64,000 bases of DNA from Gracilibacillus salitolerans. GTDB taxonomy: Bacteria > Bacillota > Bacilli > Bacillales > Amphibacillaceae. This document shows positions 57,318 through 64,000 of the stretch, piece after piece. Positions within the stretch are counted from its first letter, which is position 1; the number at the start of each line of letters is the position of its first letter. The position numbers were made by a program, and so were the translations under genes. The stretch covers positions 1 to 64,000 of the forward strand of contig NZ_CP045915.1 in assembly GCF_009650095.1 (NCBI RefSeq). The letters are read 5' to 3'. A model generated the notes under the pieces. The model was not told the origin of the DNA. It did no database searches and saw only the letters and a list, made by a program, of their open reading frames with translations.

Positions 57318-58166
57318 ATGAAAATGCTACAAAAATCAGCATATGATCTGACCTTTTTTGGTCAACATATAACTGTAGAACCGACTAGCAGGCGAATAAA
57401 GGTATATCAACTACCCCAAACAACATATATGAATGCTTTTATGGATCGTTTGCAAAGACTCGCAAAGGAAACTAATTGTGATAAATTAATTTTTTATGTA
57501 TTACCTAACAAACAAGAGATGATGAAGTCTTATGATGCTGATTATGAAGGCATGATTCAAGGTTTTTTTAACGGTGAAACAGCTCTCATTTATGCTATCT
57601 TTCTAAATTCTGATCGCAAACAATCAGAGGATTCAGAAGCAGAAAAACAAGTGATGCAAAATATCAAAGAACGAATGAAAGAGGGTTTAACGTTTGATTT
57701 ATCAGAAGGATATTCGATGAGATGGGCAGAGAAAAAAGATGCTTCTCAAATGGCATTATTGTATAAAACCGTATTTAAATCTTACCCCACCCCTATGAAT
57801 GATCCAGAATTTATTAAGGAAATAATGCAAAATCAGGTCTATTTCTCCATTATTGAGAAAGAGGGCTCTGTCGTTAGTGCCTGTTCAGCAGATGTATTGC
57901 CAGAATATCAATCAGCTGAACTATCTGATTGTGCCACTTATCCGAATCATCGCGGCAAACAATTGTTATCCTATCAAGTGTCTCGTTTGATACCAAGAGT
58001 TAAACAGATGGGAATCAATGTGTTATTTTCGTATTCACGTTCCGTATCAGTTGGAATGAATTTAGTGAATGTAAAACATGGATTTCAATATGGCGGAAAA
58101 ATGATTCGAAATAGTAACATTGCCGGAAGCATGGAAAATATGAATATCTGGTACAAAATACTTTAA
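57318..58166 (+). CDS. AblB-like GNAT acetyltransferase
   Basis: 282 residues. C-terminal GNAT domain (about 140-282) with the AblB hallmarks YPTPMNDP near 156 and SADVLPEYQSAELSDCATYPNHRGKQLLSY near 192 (acetyl-CoA loop NHRGKQ). AblB makes N-epsilon-acetyl-beta-lysine, an osmolyte, from beta-lysine, but the usual partner AblA (lysine 2,3-aminomutase) is absent here. GGAGGT precedes the ATG. First of three genes with short spacings (44 and 15 bases); substrate probably differs from beta-lysine. Confidence 0.82.
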   Translation: MKMLQKSAYDLTFFGQHITVEPTSRRIKVYQLPQTTYMNAFMDRLQRLAKETNCDKLIFYVLPNKQEMMKSYDADYEGMIQGFFNGETALIYAIFLNSDRKQSEDSEAEKQVMQNIKERMKEGLTFDLSEGYSMRWAEKKDASQMALLYKTVFKSYPTPMNDPEFIKEIMQNQVYFSIIEKEGSVVSACSADVLPEYQSAELSDCATYPNHRGKQLLSYQVSRLIPRVKQMGINVLFSYSRSVSVGMNLVNVKHGFQYGGKMIRNSNIAGSMENMNIWYKIL

Positions 58167-58210
58167 TATCAAATACTCATCATAGAAGAGCAGAAAGGAA
58201 AGGATTAAAC

Positions 58211-59554
58211 ATGACATTTGAACTACCAATTCAAGATACTTCATTCAAAGTAAATGATCAACAGGATCGTAAATTGATTCAGCAAAAACAAACAGGGCCA
58301 ATAAAACTCAAACATGCTAAACCTGCAAAAGGAAAGAAGATAGCTCTTATCGGTTGGAGTATACCTACAATGGAGGCAATGGATCGTATCCAGCGACCAT
58401 ATATCGTCGTAAGTTTGCCGGAGTTTAAGGATTACGCAGAAAAGCATGAGATTCCTTTTTATGCTTGGCAATTTGATAAGGATATCGATTACGAGCAAGT
58501 ATATCAGAAAGCTGAAGATCTTTTTAAAGAATTACAGGAACTGGACGTCGATCATGCCATTCCGTTATTTGAAGAAACAGTGGAATGGGCCGGTGCGTTA
58601 AACGCATATTTTAGACAAGATCCTAAAGTTTTTCATCATTCTGTTCTGTTTCGCGATAAAGCAATGATGAAACGTAGAGCTCATATTGGTGGACTTAAGG
58701 TTGGGGTGTTTGAAGAAGCAAATGACAAAGAACAAGTTCGTCAGTTTTTCCGACGAATCAATGCTTCATTATTACGTCATCATGAAGAAGATCATGATCC
58801 AATACATGTGAAGGCTCTGAATAAAGCGGGAGCTGCTGGTCATCGAATGATTCGATCAGAAGAAGATATCGATACGAAACTTACGGATGATAATTTTCCT
58901 AGCTTGGTGGAAAGTCATTTAAAAGGAATCGAAGTATCCTGTGAAGCCTTTATCCATCAGGGGAAATTATTGTTTTTAAACATTACCGAGTATATTGTGT
59001 TTGGCTACTCGATGATGGTGCCTCCTTCACCAGAAATAGAAAAGTATCGTCCAGCCATTCGTGAAGAAGTACAAAAGTTAGTCGATGCATTTGATATATC
59101 GTACGGCATTATTCATCCTGAATTTTTTATTACTGATGATGAACAAGTATATTTTGGTGAAGTAGCATACCGGATTCCTGGAGGCCATATTTTTGATCTA
59201 ATGCAGAAAACATATGATTTTAATCCATATGAAGGCCATATTCTTTGTTGCGATCCGAACACTACAGAGGAAGAAGTGAAAGATTTCTTTCCAAAGGAGG
59301 ATCAAACAAATGGACATGCCGGCAGTTTCTTAGTTTATCCCAAGAAAAATACGGTACAAGGTGTGAATATTCCTGATGAGTTGGAAGAGCATCCAGGTTT
59401 TGATAAGCACACATTATTTAAGCCTATGCAAGTTAAAGTGCAAGATCAAGAGGGATATGGTAATCATTTAGGAACTGTATTTTTTCACCATGAAGATCAT
59501 CAACAAGTAAAACAACCATTAACCGATTATGTCGAACATGATTTTTTTATGTAA
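58211..59554 (+). CDS. ATP-grasp carboxylate-amine ligase
   Basis: 447 residues. ATP-grasp features: FRDKAMMKRRAHIGGLKV near 150, a phosphate-binding Lys in VKALNKAGAAGHRMI near 200, acidic VESHLKGIEVSCEAF near 237, and metal ligands in GIIHPEFF with GEVAYRIPGGHIFDL near 320. It would join an acid and an amine with ATP. AGAAAGGAAAGG upstream. No close relative recognised; context suggests synthesis of an acetylated amino-acid or peptide compound. Confidence 0.8.
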   Translation: MTFELPIQDTSFKVNDQQDRKLIQQKQTGPIKLKHAKPAKGKKIALIGWSIPTMEAMDRIQRPYIVVSLPEFKDYAEKHEIPFYAWQFDKDIDYEQVYQKAEDLFKELQELDVDHAIPLFEETVEWAGALNAYFRQDPKVFHHSVLFRDKAMMKRRAHIGGLKVGVFEEANDKEQVRQFFRRINASLLRHHEEDHDPIHVKALNKAGAAGHRMIRSEEDIDTKLTDDNFPSLVESHLKGIEVSCEAFIHQGKLLFLNITEYIVFGYSMMVPPSPEIEKYRPAIREEVQKLVDAFDISYGIIHPEFFITDDEQVYFGEVAYRIPGGHIFDLMQKTYDFNPYEGHILCCDPNTTEEEVKDFFPKEDQTNGHAGSFLVYPKKNTVQGVNIPDELEEHPGFDKHTLFKPMQVKVQDQEGYGNHLGTVFFHHEDHQQVKQPLTDYVEHDFFM

Positions 59555-59569
59555 AGGAGTGTGTTATGA

Positions 59570-61543
59570 ATGAGTACAGAAGTAGAGACAAATCAAACGG
59601 AATCTTTTAAGCAAGCGTTGCAAGTTATGGAAGACGCAGTTCCATATGCGAAAAAAATGTATCAGTCGGATGTTTTACAGGCTGCTGCACGATTAATGGA
59701 TGAAGAGGATGGAATGGAAATTCTTTATCAACATGCGGACCGGTTCGATAAGGCTGGGGTTTTCGAAGGAGGACCATGGGCAGAACCGTCGCATCTGGAA
59801 CCACGACTGGTTACGGGTTCTTTAATGGATAGTGGTATGACATCGATTGTAGAAATCTTAAGTGAACTTCGTATGGTGGCTATTGCAAAAGGGAAGTACA
59901 AGCACGAGGTGGTAACTAAAGATGCCGCAAAACATTTTCTAGATGAAGTAATGGCTTTGAATGTAGACATACTATTTCCGGAAGAAACAGAAGCTGCGAG
60001 AATTGAAGGAAAACAAAAAGAAAAAAACAGAGCAGAAAAACTTTTTCAATTTTTAGCAGATAAATTATCGCTAGCATCTATTTCAGGTAAGATATTAGAG
60101 GAAATTGATGACCTTGTGGCTCAACGTCCGATTATGGTTAACCGTATTGTCAGTATGATTAAGGATGCCAAGAAGTTGTTAAAACAAACAATTGAAGAGA
60201 AAGAAAAAAGAGCAATAAAGCGTTATGTAAATGCATTGTCAGGTCCAACGAAGAAAAGTAAGAAATATCAGGATCCATGTGAATATCGAAAACAGCTAAA
60301 GGAAATGTCAGATCAGGAATTAGAAGAGGAAGCGAAAGTATTTGCCAAAAGTATGCGAGAAAAAGGACTTGTATCCAAGCATCATGTTGTCCTTGTCCGT
60401 TACTTAAACCGACACAATCAGAAGCTATTACCTACTGCTATGCAATTAAACAAAAAGGGTAAAGCCAACTTAGAGGAACATTACGACATCGTCAGTGATT
60501 TAATTACCGTAGCTATTCATTTGCCAATGCGACAGTCTCTATATGGGCTTGCGTGTATGCTGGAGAGAGGAGTATTGTCCTCGACACCCGTTATACCTGG
60601 TTTGAAAAGATTGATAGAGCTTGACCTGCAACCAGAAGTCAGAAAAGTATTGTTGAATTCGATTAATGATAATGAAGGAATTACTGCTAATGATATTATG
60701 CTTGCAGGGGTAATTAGTGTACTCGGGCAGCCACTTGGAATTGGGCAGGGGATGAATCCTACATGTCAAACTGCTCGAGGTATTAGCTTGTGGTCTTTAC
60801 ACGCTCCTGGTTATCTGTTGGAATTAATTCCTCGAGCAGCAAGAGATGGCGATATCGATGTGCAATTTGAAGGGCAGACTATCCATTCTAAAAATCTCCA
60901 CGAAGGATTAGTGCAAGATTTACATGAAGAACTAGATCCTGTATCGCTTATTTTAGTTCCTCATCTAGATCGCATATACGGTGAGCTAGTTAGAAGGTCT
61001 GAATTTAGAGGGGATGATGTTCATAAATGGGTCAACCCAGCCTTTTATGGAGATTGGATCTCAAGGGGATTCAGTTCAACTATTGATCCAATGACTGGTT
61101 CAGTTGCAGATTATCCTGGATTCGTCCGTCTTTTTTATGCGACACATCATCCAGATTACAATAATGGATATGAGTTAATTTATCCAAACCCAGTAGGGAT
61201 CTTCATTACAAATTCATTTGGGAACCTATTAGGATTACATGCCGTTTCAATACAACGTGTTGCCCGCGACTCTGATGGTAAATTTCGTATCTATTTTTAT
61301 AATCCAAATAATGATAGTGCACAGGTTTGGGGACAAGGAATTACTCCAACAGTAAAAGGACATGGAGAGTATCCTGGTGAATCTTCGTTGCCATTTCATG
61401 AATTTGTAGCTAGGCTATATGCATTTCATTATAATCCTTATGAACAAGGAGATGCATATGCCGTAGACAATCAAAATGTAGAAAAGGTAGAGCAATTAGC
61501 AAGAGAAAGCTGGGGACAGAAATATACTTGGGTGCAGCTTTAA
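59570..61543 (+). CDS. Unknown 657-residue protein with a possible Cys-His catalytic pair
   Basis: Not recognised. N-terminal half helical (about 1-330). C-terminal half contains GMNPTCQTARGISLWSLH with Cys near 399 and LPFHEFVARLYAFHYNPYEQ with His near 610, spaced as in papain/transglutaminase-like folds, plus FYNPNNDSAQVWGQG; whether they form an active site is inference. No signal peptide. ATG overlaps the RBS region of AAAGGAGTGTG, 15 bases after the ligase. Third gene of the operon, ended by a hairpin. Confidence 0.75.
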   Translation: MSTEVETNQTESFKQALQVMEDAVPYAKKMYQSDVLQAAARLMDEEDGMEILYQHADRFDKAGVFEGGPWAEPSHLEPRLVTGSLMDSGMTSIVEILSELRMVAIAKGKYKHEVVTKDAAKHFLDEVMALNVDILFPEETEAARIEGKQKEKNRAEKLFQFLADKLSLASISGKILEEIDDLVAQRPIMVNRIVSMIKDAKKLLKQTIEEKEKRAIKRYVNALSGPTKKSKKYQDPCEYRKQLKEMSDQELEEEAKVFAKSMREKGLVSKHHVVLVRYLNRHNQKLLPTAMQLNKKGKANLEEHYDIVSDLITVAIHLPMRQSLYGLACMLERGVLSSTPVIPGLKRLIELDLQPEVRKVLLNSINDNEGITANDIMLAGVISVLGQPLGIGQGMNPTCQTARGISLWSLHAPGYLLELIPRAARDGDIDVQFEGQTIHSKNLHEGLVQDLHEELDPVSLILVPHLDRIYGELVRRSEFRGDDVHKWVNPAFYGDWISRGFSSTIDPMTGSVADYPGFVRLFYATHHPDYNNGYELIYPNPVGIFITNSFGNLLGLHAVSIQRVARDSDGKFRIYFYNPNNDSAQVWGQGITPTVKGHGEYPGESSLPFHEFVARLYAFHYNPYEQGDAYAVDNQNVEKVEQLARESWGQKYTWVQL

Positions 61544-61553
61544 TTCCATTATT

Positions 61554-61588
61554 CCAAGGAGACTTTATCAACTTATCTCCTTGGAATA
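61554..61588 (+). terminator. Terminator after the AblB-like operon
   Basis: CCAAGGAGA / TCTCCTTGG stem with a 13-base loop; followed by AATATATTTCTTTT, a weak T-run. Confidence 0.7.
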
Positions 61589-61718
61589 TATTTCTTTTAA
61601 ATTACCTCTTGCAAAGAGAGTCTTTAGCGTGTTATATTATTAATTGTCGCTGAAAACGACGCAACAAAAAACATCATCTTTCAACAACAACAACCAAGAA
61701 ATTAAAGCAAAAAAGTTG

Positions 61719-61747
61719 TTGACATAAAACGAATGAGATGGTATGAT
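61719..61747 (+). promoter_or_regulatory. rRNA operon promoter
   Basis: Near-consensus TTGACA (61719-61724), 17 bases, TATGAT (61742-61747), about 115 bases before 16S. The leader contains the usual BoxA-like region before 16S. Confidence 0.85.
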
Positions 61748-61862
61748 ATAAAAGTTGTCGCAAAAAAAGACAATCACTATTGATCTTTGAAAACTGAACA
61801 AAACAACCAGTATGATTTTAAACATGAAACAAGCTAGCTTATAGAAGCGAGCGCAAGTCAAC

Positions 61863-64000
<2,138 letters not shown>

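Overview
The window reads as the start of a low-GC, endospore-forming, probably halotolerant member of the Bacillaceae (Gracilibacillus/Oceanobacillus/Virgibacillus-like; genus not fixed). Evidence: the classical dnaA-dnaN-yaaA-recF-remB-gyrB-gyrA origin cluster, the yaaH/yaaI/tadA/SRP RNA/dnaX/yaaK/recR/yaaL/bofA block, a gerA-type germination operon, Rho-independent terminators, a T-box, and a Bacillus-type 16S gene. The first base is the dnaA start codon, so the sequence was probably linearised there and anything upstream of dnaA is not visible.

Layout: 1-9160 replication origin and gyrase; 9169-10269 an HD-GYP-like gene; 10340-10812 a composite intergenic repeat; 11105-18722 guaB, dacA, pdxST, serS (T-box controlled), tRNA-Ser and proC; 18810-18886 tRNA-Arg(CCT), whose 3' end is the attachment site of a 21.15 kb integrated element that ends at 40032; 40036-44034 a gerA/gerB/gerC-type operon; 44204-48591 acsA, a second copy of the composite repeat, and ggt; 48642-50551 hmp and nsrR around an NsrR-like palindrome; 50580-57074 the recR region with the large SRP RNA; 57318-61543 an unusual three-gene operon (AblB-like acetyltransferase, ATP-grasp ligase, 657-residue unknown); then an rRNA operon with 16S, a tRNA-free spacer and the first part of 23S.

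The integrated element is the main accessory region. It has a 17-bp duplicated core, matching 15-bp arm-type repeats near both ends, a tyrosine integrase with an ImmA-type peptidase under a promoter that carries a LexA box, an ImmR/Cro switch with CAC-N5-GTG operators, and DnaD/DnaC-type replication genes with a candidate origin inside the dnaD-like gene. Its late operon resembles that of a filamentous phage (inovirus): many one-helix membrane microproteins, two tandem major-coat-like proteins plus a longer relative, a secreted Pro-rich protein, an FN3 adhesin ending in a coat-like helix, a Zot/pI-type ATPase, and an exported lytic transglycosylase that could open the Gram-positive wall. I see no relaxase, conjugation ATPase, terminase, portal or tail gene. 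I read it as an inovirus-like prophage with a temperate-phage early region.

The element carries two sets of likely defence cargo. Next to attR is an AAA ATPase/DUF4435 pair resembling PARIS. Near attL, between two nearly identical terminators, lie a MazF/PemK-like gene and an unrecognised operon: a strong promoter, a leader RNA of two 43-nt repeats that each fold into two hairpins with compensatory base changes, a terminator, and then two overlapping genes (407 residues, and 342 residues with a PD-(D/E)XK-like motif). The layout recalls type III toxin-antitoxin loci but the proteins do not. This is my best candidate for an undescribed system.
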